Shown: positions 35,131-43,639 of the stretch, one piece after another
Numbering within the stretch: the first letter of the stretch is position 1
Layout of the letters: the number at the start of each line of letters is the position of its first letter
Assembly: GCA_963457665.1 (NCBI GenBank)
Contig: OY735215.1
Coordinates: 29,565,041 to 29,629,040 of the forward strand
Direction: 5' to 3'
DNA length: 64,000 nt
Source: Thysanoteuthis rhombus
Taxonomy: Eukaryota > Mollusca > Cephalopoda > Oegopsida > Thysanoteuthidae
Made by a program: the position numbers and the translations under genes
Notes under the pieces: generated by a model
Database searches by the model: none
The model's input: the letters and a program-made list of their open reading frames with translations, nothing else
Told to the model about the DNA's origin: nothing

Positions 35131-36475
35131 CTCACACATATATATACATCATCTTCTAATAAAAATGATTACAGTATCATTGATGGTTTTTGTAAAGTTT
35201 TCTCATCTTCATTGCAGTTTTCTTTTAACTTATTGTACTCTAGAAATATTTCAAAGGGAAAATGTAACAATAAAATTAATTTTCTTTGTAGCAATCATAC
35301 AATAATGAACTGAACTTGTAATTTCACAGGTGTTGACAACCGAGATATCATCATCACACTTGCATATATATTACTGCAATTAAAGTGTATAATTTTGTTA
35401 AAATAATTCATTACCCACGGAATGTATCTATATTAACAGTAATAACATGCAAAGCCAAACAAAACTAGTATATCATCTGTTATTTTTATTATTTATCACT
35501 TTTGAAAGCAGTCTATATTCCTGAGGTCTACTGCAAATATATAACTTAATTTTTAGGCTTCAGACTTCTGAAGGAGTTATGAATGAATTACAGTTACAGA
35601 GAAAGTTAAGTCCCTGTTGCACCCATACAGGCATAAGCATCCTCTTACAATCTTACCCTTGTTTATGACATTACAAAGAGGGTTGAGGAAGGAGAAGAGA
35701 AAGGATGAGAGATATGAGGAGAACATATAAATTAGCAAAATAATAGTACACAGGCATCCCCCTATTTGGCACTCATTTTTATGAATTAGAATTTGTAAAA
35801 AAATATCCAGAAGTCAAAAAACAAAAAAAAAAACACTATCTTCACAACCTCCTTGCTTATATTTTGAGAGCTAGTTATTGAATTTATTTGCAATTGATAT
35901 GAGGAAATTTCAAAATTTTTCTCTGGCTAAGTTCTATTGAGAAAAAAAAAACTACCAACTCTAATTCATTTATAATTTTGATATGTTGTGACCATACATC
36001 TTGGGAGTAATCAGTGCAAATTTAGTAATTTATTTTCACTAGTTTTTTCTATTATTAATATTGTTGTTAAGCAGGTCTATTCGGCACTTCTTGATTATTT
36101 TGATAATTTCTTCTACACCATTGAACAATCATAGCCACCAAAGGTGGTGAAGAGTTCAATCTTTTTTTTTTTTAAGGAAGCAGGAATATATGACAGTATC
36201 AGAAGGAAGAAAATAGATAAATTTGATTTTTGAATGGAAGGCTTTCTTTTAGAAGTCTAAATAATATTTCTCAATAATTTAAGAAGAAAAAAAACATCTA
36301 AAAAAATAGTTTTGAGCACATTACAAAGGATGAATCAATTGAAGATTTCAAGAGAAAAAAAACCCAACAATCTTGAGAGAGAAATAGAAAGCAGATCACA
36401 GAAACTCACCCCACAATCACTAAGTTTGCCATTTATGTTCGTCTTTCCACAATATAAACCAGGACAGAGAGGCAT
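21476..36475 (-). CDS. JKAMP: JNK1/MAPK8-associated ER membrane protein (JAMP), complete, 6 coding exons
   Basis: Coding exons in transcript order: 36475-36410, 34877-34723, 30422-30210, 25904-25735, 24498-24422, 21700-21476. Together they encode 301 aa and a TGA stop; the human protein is about 311 aa. Recognisable segments are CPGLYCGKT at the N-terminus, CPRGFQPND with clustered Cys, LYLGFMALLPLLLHWFF (TM), IRSCPVKRLSDWY, SIYAALYFFPFL and GHWLLHAYGI. About seven hydrophobic segments fit the multipass ER membrane topology. The family recruits proteasomes to ER-associated degradation and modulates JNK signalling. Exon 1 starts 8 bases before the ATG after a splice acceptor (cag at 36486-36484), so a non-coding first exon lies further upstream. 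The N-terminus is shorter than in mammals. Intron 5 uses a GC donor (CAG|GCAAGT at 24421); it alone preserves the frame. The introns hold many transposon relics. Confidence 0.93.
22295..22432. repeat. Dispersed repeat, copy 2 (copy 1 at 17690-17835)
   Basis: Same element order as copy 1, ending in 'gtgtctagaatgact' and 'tttcaattt'. It lies in JKAMP intron 5. Confidence 0.5.
22715..22960 (-). mobile_element. 3' end of an RTE-type LINE
   Basis: On the minus strand 22949-22914 translates WAGHVARMADN and then, past a stop, WTSQF. This is the C-terminal signature of many non-LTR retrotransposon ORF2 proteins. About 190 bases later come 'ctatgtccaacaacagacaa' and a short (ATG)n tail (atgatgatgatg, 22724-22735), the classic RTE-like terminus. 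In-frame stops show it is dead. Only the 5'-truncated terminus is present, inside JKAMP intron 5. Confidence 0.75.
23234..23456. repeat. Two-copy tandem duplication, about 150-bp period
   Basis: 'aaaataattttcatttgat' occurs at 23234 and again at about 23387. Each is followed by '...tatttatttatagtcga..aa.gtaaaatg' and an 'gaatat' motif. This is an imperfect direct duplication inside JKAMP intron 5. Confidence 0.7.
24593..24664. repeat. 36-bp perfect tandem duplication
   Basis: The unit from 24593 to 24628 (starting gttttatttagacagaatac) is repeated at 24629-24664 with a single difference at the last base, so the duplication is recent. It lies about 95 bases upstream of JKAMP exon 5, in intron 4. 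Confidence 0.9.
25168..25548. mobile_element. hAT-like non-autonomous element
   Basis: The left end 'gagcctttctcaactgggg' and the reverse complement of the right end 'agcctttttcaacctttt' form short imperfect terminal inverted repeats of the type common in hAT MITEs ('TTCTCAACC'). The interior has 'tgagtagcggaccccatctt' like such elements and no ORF. It lies in JKAMP intron 4. Confidence 0.5.
26169..26385. mobile_element. MITE with 28-bp terminal inverted repeats
   Basis: The left end starts 'accgtatttctcagctggta' (26169-26196). The reverse complement of 26358-26385 starts 'accatatttcccagcttgca' and continues 'agatgc' against 'agacgc'. The 217-bp element has no ORF. Its ends match the family whose other copies start 'actgtattt...' in this window. 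It lies in JKAMP intron 3... between exons 3 and 4. Confidence 0.75.
26840..26992 (-). mobile_element. Possible hAT-like MITE fragment
   Basis: The minus-strand sequence begins 'agtggtttcaaaactgggat' then 'ccatggaccactg', resembling the well-known terminal sequences of hAT MITEs. The other terminus is uncertain ('gtttctctaccac'). Confidence 0.35.
27740..28625 (+). mobile_element. Retroelement debris: protease fragment followed by gag-like fragment
   Basis: 27815-27935 translates VIDSGRRKTVSDQVWMKEFF, with an Asp-Ser-Gly like a retropepsin active site. 28140-28400 is an open gag-like frame: REPAVYLIIIGKAQDIVQEL, then EKLDTIYLQDENTLAY. It continues past a stop as VEAFSLLNAANLSTE. This matches the UBN2/copia-type capsid region of retroelements found in many marine animals. 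The protease lies upstream of gag, the reverse of the normal order, so this is either a rearranged copy or two truncated copies. Stops and frameshifts make it non-functional. It lies in a JKAMP intron. Confidence 0.6.
29590..30130 (-). mobile_element. mariner transposase relic in JKAMP intron 3
   Basis: On the minus strand pieces appear in the mariner order. First is a helix-turn-helix segment TVQYWFNMFRSENMD then NEP and GRPK (about 30068-29985). Then comes a diverged KWVPHELNE-like region (about 29865-29835) and a YSPDI-like segment around 29770 (third catalytic Asp region). The terminal part ends near 29590. Multiple frameshifts and stops are present, and the central domain with the first two catalytic Asp is largely deleted. 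Confidence 0.65.
30646..30830. mobile_element. MITE with terminal inverted repeats
   Basis: The left end is 'actgtaaatgccagattata'. The right end, reverse-complemented, is 'actgtatatgccagtatata' (30811-30830). The core 'ggtatttagaggattactgc' matches copies at 9440, 10227 and 31977. There is no ORF. It lies in JKAMP intron 2, just upstream of exon 3 in transcript terms. Confidence 0.75.
31322..31528. mobile_element. MITE with about 42-bp terminal inverted repeats (second family)
   Basis: 31322-31363 begins 'acttgagtcagcaattgtcg' and ends 'aatatcgcccat'. The reverse complement of 31484-31528 begins 'acttgggggtcagcaattgt' and ends 'aatatcacccat'. The arms differ by small indels. The 120-bp centre is GC-richer than its surroundings and has no ORF. 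It is unrelated to the 'actgtattt' family. Confidence 0.8.
31931..31967 (-). pseudogene. Decayed copy of part of JKAMP exon 2 within intron 2
   Basis: The minus-strand sequence from 31967 reads cttaccctgaggcttccagc and continues caaatgatcaccccatttgt. JKAMP exon 2 (34876-34837) reads cttgccctcgaggcttccag then cccaatgatcactccatttg. About 36 of 40 positions agree with a one-base deletion, far above chance, and the frame is lost. It has no acceptor or remaining exon body. It abuts the MITE end at 31977. Confidence 0.7.
31977..32115. repeat. MITE copy, 'actgtatttgctggcatata' end
   Basis: It starts with the clearest version of the family's end, then 'ttttacaagggtatttgagg' and 'actgcaactcaccaaacc', colinear with 30646-30830. 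The right end is not clearly preserved. Confidence 0.6.
34978..35075. repeat. Long inverted repeat (hairpin) followed by (TA)n
   Basis: The arm 34978-35013 ('...gactactatttaccttcatc') is inverted at about 35038-35074 ('gatgaaggtaaatagtagt...'), with a 25-base A-rich loop and some mismatches at the outer ends. A (TA)n tract follows at 35070-35126. It lies in JKAMP intron 1, about 100 bases before exon 2, and could fold in the pre-mRNA. Confidence 0.75.
35070..35126. repeat. (TA)n microsatellite
   Basis: 28 or so uninterrupted TA units. It may be a replication-slippage hotspot and may be collapsed or expanded in the assembly. Confidence 0.95.
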
Positions 36476-37489
36476 TTTGAGATCTGAAAATAGAAAGCAA
36501 AAAAAAATTTGAAATATAGAGGAAAATAAGCACTTGCAAATATACAATCAATCAAAAAAAAAAAAAAATGAGAGTTTACCTACAAGTAAAAATCATAGAA
36601 GTGAAATGTTAAAAAATGTAAGTAAATCATAAGGTTTTCCCCATATATAACAAAATTTGGAATCAGCAACAAGTAACTTCAAAGGTAAAAATTCAAATTT
36701 GAATCAGATCATATAGACGTTTACCAAATCAAAATGAAAATAATTGATATACCTTTTTTGATTACAAGGAAACCTAACAAGTTTTTATCAGACTACAGAA
36801 TGCATGTGCATTTCATTAATAAATCAAAATACTTGAATATACTTTTTTCATTTTTCCAACGATTAATTATGATTTTCTAAAATCACTTGCTACTATAATT
36901 GTTCCACTATCAGAAAAAAAAAAAATCAGTATGATAGAAGTTTGAGGTGATTCAGTAATCTTGATACTTTAATAAACCAATTGAAAAGAATTTGTGGTTT
37001 CAAATTTTGTTTTTGTGAACCTCTTCTTTACATCCTTGAGTTTGTTAACATTTCAGCTGATCCAATCTTGAACCATTGTCAGGTGTATAGGTGAGACCAA
37101 GGCTAGTTTGTCCCCTTTTACACTCAAAGCAGAAAGGAGAATATTTTAATGGAGTTAGAGAAACCACCCATAGTTTAAACCAAGCATCAATATCTTGCCT
37201 AAATTTGTGATATAAATAAATGGCAAAACTATTGTAACATAACTCACAGATTGGGTCATGGCCGACCTAATGACACAGGAACTAACTAGCTCCATATTGG
37301 GGTATGTTGACCCATGGTATGGGGTAAGTTGACCCACATTTTCAATGAGCAGAAAACGATTCACAAGAATGTTGGGCAGTGAAGTTTTCTTTTTAATGCC
37401 CCCCCCCAATATTTGGTACTCCTCCTGTAGGCACAGTAAAAAAAATTTTTTAAAATCAAATTAGAAGAATTTCACTACATTCCTCTGGA

Positions 37490-39262
37490 CTAGGGTTGGG
37501 CAAACAGAGATCAGCAGGGCTTATCTGTGCGGTCTGCAAACATTCTTGCACAATGATGTCAATTCTCACAAAGAAAAACGCACCTAATGAGACTACAACG
37601 AGATTTTGCAGCCATATTGTAAACAGAATCATACCATAGCAATGTACGGAGTATTTTTCTTAAGTCTTAATAAATCTTATTTCAAATTTTGTTATCGTGA
37701 CAATGTGTACAACAAAATAACAAAAAATAGAAAATTGAAAATAAATGCCGCATGCTGAACAAGCAATGGACAAAAAAGTTTTTTTTTTGTTTTTTTTTAT
37801 AAAAGTTAGAAATACACCAGTGTGCCTAATAAGCCATGACAGTGTTACTGTTTTCAAGGAGTATAATTTGACAAGACATTTTCAACCTAAGCACAATAAC
37901 TTTGGAAATTATAAATCAGAAAATAAACTCAAGCGGAAAGCCAATATCATGTAAGGAAGTCTAAAAAACAAACCACCATACAAGACACTGTCACAAAGGC
38001 CAGATTTTTGCTTGCTTATGAAATTGCCAAGCATAGCAAATCATTTTCTGAAGCAGAATTTCTAAAAGGACTGTATGCTTGAGGCTGTTGATATTGCATG
38101 CCCAGACGTCAAAACAAAGATTGAAGCTACATCTTTGTCAAGGAGAACAGCAGTTTGTCAAACTGATTTCATTTTGCAGAATCTGTCATAATAGTTAATT
38201 GAGGCTGGCAAGTCTTTTGAGTGGTGCTCAGTGGCACTATATGAGAGCATTGACATACAGGACACAGTGCAACTGATTGTGTTTATGATAGGAATTGATA
38301 ATTTTGCAATTACTGAAGAGTTGCTGTCAGTTGAACCATTGAAAGACACCACAATTGGCGCAAATTCTTATGAGTGTGTTAAATACTGCTAGGAGGGATC
38401 TCTTTTACATTGGAACTAGTTGGCAAGCATTATCACAGATGGTGCACTTGCATTAATAGGAAAACATATTAGCCTTATAAAGTTGGTTAATGACAAATTT
38501 CAAGATGAGCATCCACTTCACATCTTTCCATTATATTCTTCACCAGGAAAGTCTGCGAATCTTTCCTGGATTTCAAACATGTGATTGATCCTGTGGTACG
38601 TGTCATTAACTTTATCAGAGCCAAGGGACTAAATCATAGATAATTCAGAAGTTTCCTGGATGAAATAGAGTGCAAATATTCAGAAATACTGTATCATTAT
38701 GATGAATGCTGGTTAAGCCTGGGAGAGAGTGTGGAACCTGAGACAGGATAATTTTCTCTCTTGAAATGAACAACATCTGTTATAAATTTTTAAAGTAACA
38801 TGAAAAAGACAGAATGGGTATGCAATCTAGTGTTAATAGTTGACATTTTCGACAAAATTAATGAATTGAACATCTATTTACAAGGCAAGGGTGTTTTTAT
38901 ACATTAATTGTCAGTGGAAATTATATCATCTCAAGTGAAACTTGCACTCTTTTCCAAGCAACTGAGTGAACACAACTTGGAGCCTTTTTTCTTGTTAGAC
39001 TGTCCCATAAGTTTGTTCAGAGAAATAGACAGCATATAACTGCTTTAAAAGATGAGTTTTCAAGGTGTTTTGCCTATGTGAAATCTAAGGAAGATCAGTT
39101 CAAATTGCTGAGGTACTCTTTTTCCTTGAATATTGAAGTAGTGTCAAATGTGACCAAGATATCCATGATCAAACAAACACAATCAGAAAAGAAAACACTT
39201 TGGTACTGTATGACTAAAAAAATAATTTTAAAAAAGGAAACAGAAGTCCTCACAGTTCATTA
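37490..39262 (+). mobile_element. hAT transposon relic (BED finger plus GTF2IRD2/ZBED-like transposase)
   Basis: 37818-37900 encodes a degenerate BED-type zinc finger (VCLISHDSVTVFKEYNLTRH, then QPKH). 38005-38390 encodes, across one frameshift and several stops, ARFLLAYEIAKHSKSFSEAE, then LSRRTAVC and VALYESIDIQDT, then TEELLSVEPLKDTT. This is the layout of the GTF2IRD2/ZBED5-like hAT transposases. The usual acidic DES(T)D motif reads YESID here. Later pieces are HPLHIF, a Cys-poor middle, FIRAKG-like and YHYDECWLS (38600-38720). 'ctagggttgggcaaac' near 37490 could be the left terminus. The element is dead. Confidence 0.75.
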
Positions 39263-39754
39263 GAACACTACTTTTAATTACCAGCAAATGAAATAAAACA
39301 TAGGCACTTATCTGGCACTGTAGGACGAGAAGGAGCAGGGACCAACTTGCCCCATGGCAAAGGAACCAACTGGCCCCAACACAGACATTTATTTGGGAGG
39401 ATGACAGGTGCCACTGTCAATGGTCAGAGCAAAAGCATCACTCCTCAATGATACCTTAGATATACAGGTTTGTTTATAGTTTATAGTTACGTGTGTCTGG
39501 CTGATACCATTCACAATGTTTACTTTTAACGATCAAAATCAGTTTTTTAGCACTCACCTCATCAGTCTCTCACCTACATGCCAGATTTCTGGTGAAAGAA
39601 GACAGGCAATCATGTGACCAAAGTGATTGAAAACCCCTAATGGCTTCAAATAGAGAGGCTTGAGGTTCAACTAACCCAGTCATCCATAACCTGAGAAATG
39701 AAGCAAGCATCTGGAGGAAGAAAGGTCTGACTCTTTTCTCAGATTATACACCCA

Positions 39755-40200
39755 ACTGGGTTTTCAGCTAGTTAAGAGCATTCTGTAAAGACTAAGATAA
39801 ACGGTAATCTGAAAGTGCTGAATGTAGCCAATGTCAAAACTTACCAGTGAAGTTGTAACATTTTTTGCTAGCTCAACCAAGACAATATGAAGTGTAGCGT
39901 TATCCCAATGGAATATGACTTTTCTGTAAACTAATTTTGGATGCTTCTTTGTCAATTGGTCTAGTTCAAATCAATCAGTTGGTTATCTTGAAAGAGTTCA
40001 TTCCAGAAGACTCCCTTCCGTTCCCATCATGTACACAGCATAACCTGCTTTTGATGAAGATCAGCATTTGGTACAGTGAAGGGTGGTGGTTCATTTCGCT
40101 TGCCTTTCAATCTCTTACGTCCCGAGGGTCCAACATTATAGTTACATACATCGTAAATAGAATCACCACCCCAATTATATAAAGATTTCTTACTCATAAC
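39755..40200 (-). mobile_element. mariner transposase relic
   Basis: In minus orientation, 40150-40030 reads GKRNEPPPFTVPNADLHQKQ then VML, followed by a KGVFWNELF-like segment. Then 39955-39764 reads TKKHPKLVYRKVIFHWDNAT, in which HWDNA matches the second catalytic Asp of mariner DD34D transposases. The third-Asp region is badly eroded. N-terminal parts are not seen. Several frameshifts. Confidence 0.65.
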
Positions 40201-41442
40201 TGACACTCTTCCAGAAGTAACGAAGGTCTCATAGATTGAAGACGGAAACAAAAATCAGTGTATAAAATAAATGACACGATAAATGGCCAAAGTTTAATTA
40301 CGCCTTTCTTCCATTAAACTGTGTTTTTTTTATTAATTTATTTACACCTGCTCCTTTTGAAACTGACCGAGTTCCCCCCTTTACATCACAACTGTCAACC
40401 ACAGTGTAGTGTGTTTGGATGCTTAATCACCGTAGATAGATGAGATCACCTAAATTTTTCTGACGGTAAAATGTACTAGTAAAAAACATAAGCTATTCGA
40501 TCACAAACAATAAACATAAGAGAAAAAACATTCTTTCTTACGATGTTGTTGATGGGGTGAAAAAAAAAAGAAAAAAAAAGAGAAGTGACATCTACTGCGG
40601 AGAAAGAGAGGACTTCCCCTTGTTATTCCTTGAAATTAAAATAAAAATCTCAGTTTCTATTTTAAAGCTTTTGATTTTTCGTGAACGAAAAAAAAAAATT
40701 ATTCCATTAACACGACACGGAAAACTACCGAGTGAATCAATCACCAGAGGAAAAGTAGTGAAATTGCTTTTTCAAATTTTATTGAATTAAAACAATGAAT
40801 TTGCAGTACTTCAATAAATACGATGTAGTCACATTGGACTCTTTCGTGAAGTGAGGATGTTTGCATAGAGATGAACGTCGTTGCCAAAATTTTACGTTAC
40901 ATTAGATTTCGTTAGTTCACTTCTAAGAGATCACGACACTTATGAACTGAGGAATATTTGGAAGTGCTAAAAATAATGCTCATAAAATATTTCGATGCGT
41001 ATATGAAATGCAAGACATAGAATTAAGGTATCAACCATTGATTGTAGCTAAATTTGAGTAAAACTTGGTATTTTTTAAACATTATGAATACCAATCGCGT
41101 TCTGTTTGTTAAGTAGCACTGGATTCCTAACAAAAGCATTAAAAAAAATGAAAAATGTCAAGCTCAGATAGTTTTTTAGTTTCACTGACATGAAACAAGC
41201 GAAGTACATTAATCTTAAAATGAAAGTTCGTACTTCAATAATTACTGACACAACGAACATCAAAACAGTTGCACCTGAAACAAAATAATGATTGTACTTG
41301 ATATTACTACGAGCTCTCCAAACTAAAATATGCGAAAAAAACAACTTTTACATCGTGAGAAACAGACTGGCCTCCACCAGAGGAACATTCAAACCATGAA
41401 GACACAGTAAGTTTGGGTCATCCACAAATACAATGAACTTAC

Positions 41443-41580
41443 AGATTAAATAGTTTGTCAGATAAATGTGCCTCAATCCCAGTTGTTATGATGAATTTCA
41501 AGGGAGGTCCATGCTGCTACCATTGAAATGGCGACCGATTGTACTTGCCTACAAACGCCGCTCTGACATTATTACGTAAA
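41443..41580 (-). promoter_or_regulatory. Candidate JKAMP promoter and non-coding first exon
   Basis: JKAMP exon 1 (coding) begins with an acceptor, so a leader exon is needed upstream on the minus strand. Here a CpG-richer patch carries a palindromic bZIP/CRE-like TTACGTAA (41572-41579) and a YY1-like AAATGGCG (41526-41533, on plus). These are followed on the minus strand by a strong donor, CT|GTAAGTT (exon edge at 41443). The putative exon contains two short upstream ATGs with early stops. This is positional inference; no transcript evidence is available. Confidence 0.3.
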
Positions 41581-42689
41581 AACGGTGCTTCAGCCGTATA
41601 CAAGATTTTTTTCCCCATCAATTCTGATTTCAACGTATTAAGATTTATAAATGAAAATAATGCGGTGAAAGATTGAAAATGATAATAAGCAATTTATAAA
41701 ATAATCTAACAGACAATTCGTAATGTTGAGAAATTTATTTCATGAGGAGAAATGAAATTTTGATGCTGTGTATAAATAAAGTCATGAGTAATTATGATTA
41801 TTATCTGCAGTACAACTGAATCTTTTCTATAATACGCCACATGATAGTCTAATTTTCTGGCAGTAAGATTTGTCAAGAGGAATAACATTAAAATGCTAAT
41901 TCAGAGTAATCTCCCTTATTTGTTAATTTATTTATTTATCTATTTGCAAATACATATTTAACATCAACAAGAGAATGCAGATATATATAGTGCAATTGCA
42001 AAATTATCTAAATATCAACATCTTTTTTGACAGCATGTGCAAAGTACTTTAAAATATATTTTTCTTTTTGCAGGCAAACACACTGCAATAAATTAAATAC
42101 AAGAATTAATGACTACACTCAACAAGAATTTGAACCCAGGTCTAATGAGAAATAGCATTTTGTGTTTGCACTAGTTGTAGATGCTGAGAAATAAGAATCA
42201 CTTTTAAGTTATTTGTGAAGGCTCGACAATTTGGGGGTTTTCATAATCAGTTTACCCATTCATTAAATAGTTTCTTTGCTTATTTTTAGAAAACAAATTT
42301 TTTTATCAAATCAATTTTTCACAGGTGATCATACTAGCAAAAAAAAAATGACTGGATTATTAATATATTTATGGATAAATTATGGATAGATGCAACATTA
42401 ATATGATGACCATTGATTTTTAAGAGATTATCCGGCTCAACACATTAAGCCACCTATCTTATATCTGACTCTGCAACTTTGGTTTCCTTATATTATCCTG
42501 AATGCAACACTAGGAATAGTACATGAACTGTTAGTGCCAAATCTAAACAAATCGTACCCCCAGTCTTTACTTAACATACAGTAATTTGAGTGTTTAGGCC
42601 TGTTTATAGCATGTTTTGGCCAGTTAGTGTCCACAATTTGGGAACCAGTTGTCATTAAATCAGCACTTATTGAACTAGGTCTTTCTACA

Positions 42690-43450
42690 CTGAACCATTA
42701 ATTTCAACAATATGCTGAGAACCAACTTCAACTGAGAATTGAACATTAGATTGACCTGTTAGAAGTGGTCTAGGTAATATGACCTGAGCAGAGATGTCTG
42801 CTAAATTATGGAAACCTGTATCAACAGCAGGTTCTGTTAGCATATTAACACAGATATGATCAATATGTTCTTTCATCACATGACTATTCTTTGGCTGAAC
42901 CCAAAATGTCAATAGGCCCAACTGTTCTTCTAAAGTTTCAGACATCCATTTTGGTTTTCCATGGAAATTTACAACATTCATAGAATCAAAGGATTGGAAC
43001 ATTCTCTCATGAGGCATTTTATTAGCCAACATTTTGGCATTACCCGGTTTAATTGTAATTCAGGCTCACAAATCAGGGTACACAAGATCAGGGTGTGACC
43101 TGGGCTGTAGACCCATTAACAACATGGCTGACTGACCCATTGTTAATTGCAGAGTCAGGCTATAATGGACTAAGGCATGACAAATGATATGGTGAACATC
43201 GGACATGTTTAATGCCATTTGACCCACAAAACCTGGTGAATTCATCACTGGTAAAGCCAATGGCATTTTCAGACACAATCACGTAGAATTCTATGAGTAG
43301 TGAACGTATGACGCAATGTTCACTACATTATCAATAAAGATGGAGAGGACTTGACATGAGCTTCCATATGTTTACTGTAAGCATCCACAATTAAAAGAAT
43401 CCACTTGCCATCTATCAGTTTATGTTTCTTTTGTCAGTGAACCTTTCTGA
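42690..43450 (-). mobile_element. Gypsy-type LTR retrotransposon relic (integrase)
   Basis: Minus-strand pieces in order: a VDAYSK motif (43388-43371; first catalytic Asp region), then GFTSDEFTRFCGSNGIKHVR (about 43260-43190; after the second Asp). Then, with a deletion and frame changes, SLTLQLTMGQSAMLLMG with QPRS (about 43170-43090). Last is a C-terminal GPY/F-like module: GKPKWM then QLGLLTFWVQ, ending HIDHI (42985-42845). The frame is broken at least three times and part of the catalytic core is missing. No LTR was located. Confidence 0.7.
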
Positions 43451-43639
43451 GAGGGATGCACATTTAGTGATGTTGGTATTGAAAGGAATACGGAAGATAC
43501 AATTAAACATATTTTTGATTGTTCAGTTGGTTTTTTAAATACCAATGGGTGTACTCCTCAGCCAGAAATAAAGATGAAACCCCCGTTGAAGGTGGAAGAG
43601 CATGTGACCTTTTACACAATTAGACTTACACATGGATGT

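Noticed and set aside
37155-37409. 84-aa minus-strand frame with repeated 'gttgacccat' motifs
   Set aside because: No domain; the repeated motif is short and the frame crosses a C-run; left as unassigned intergenic sequence.
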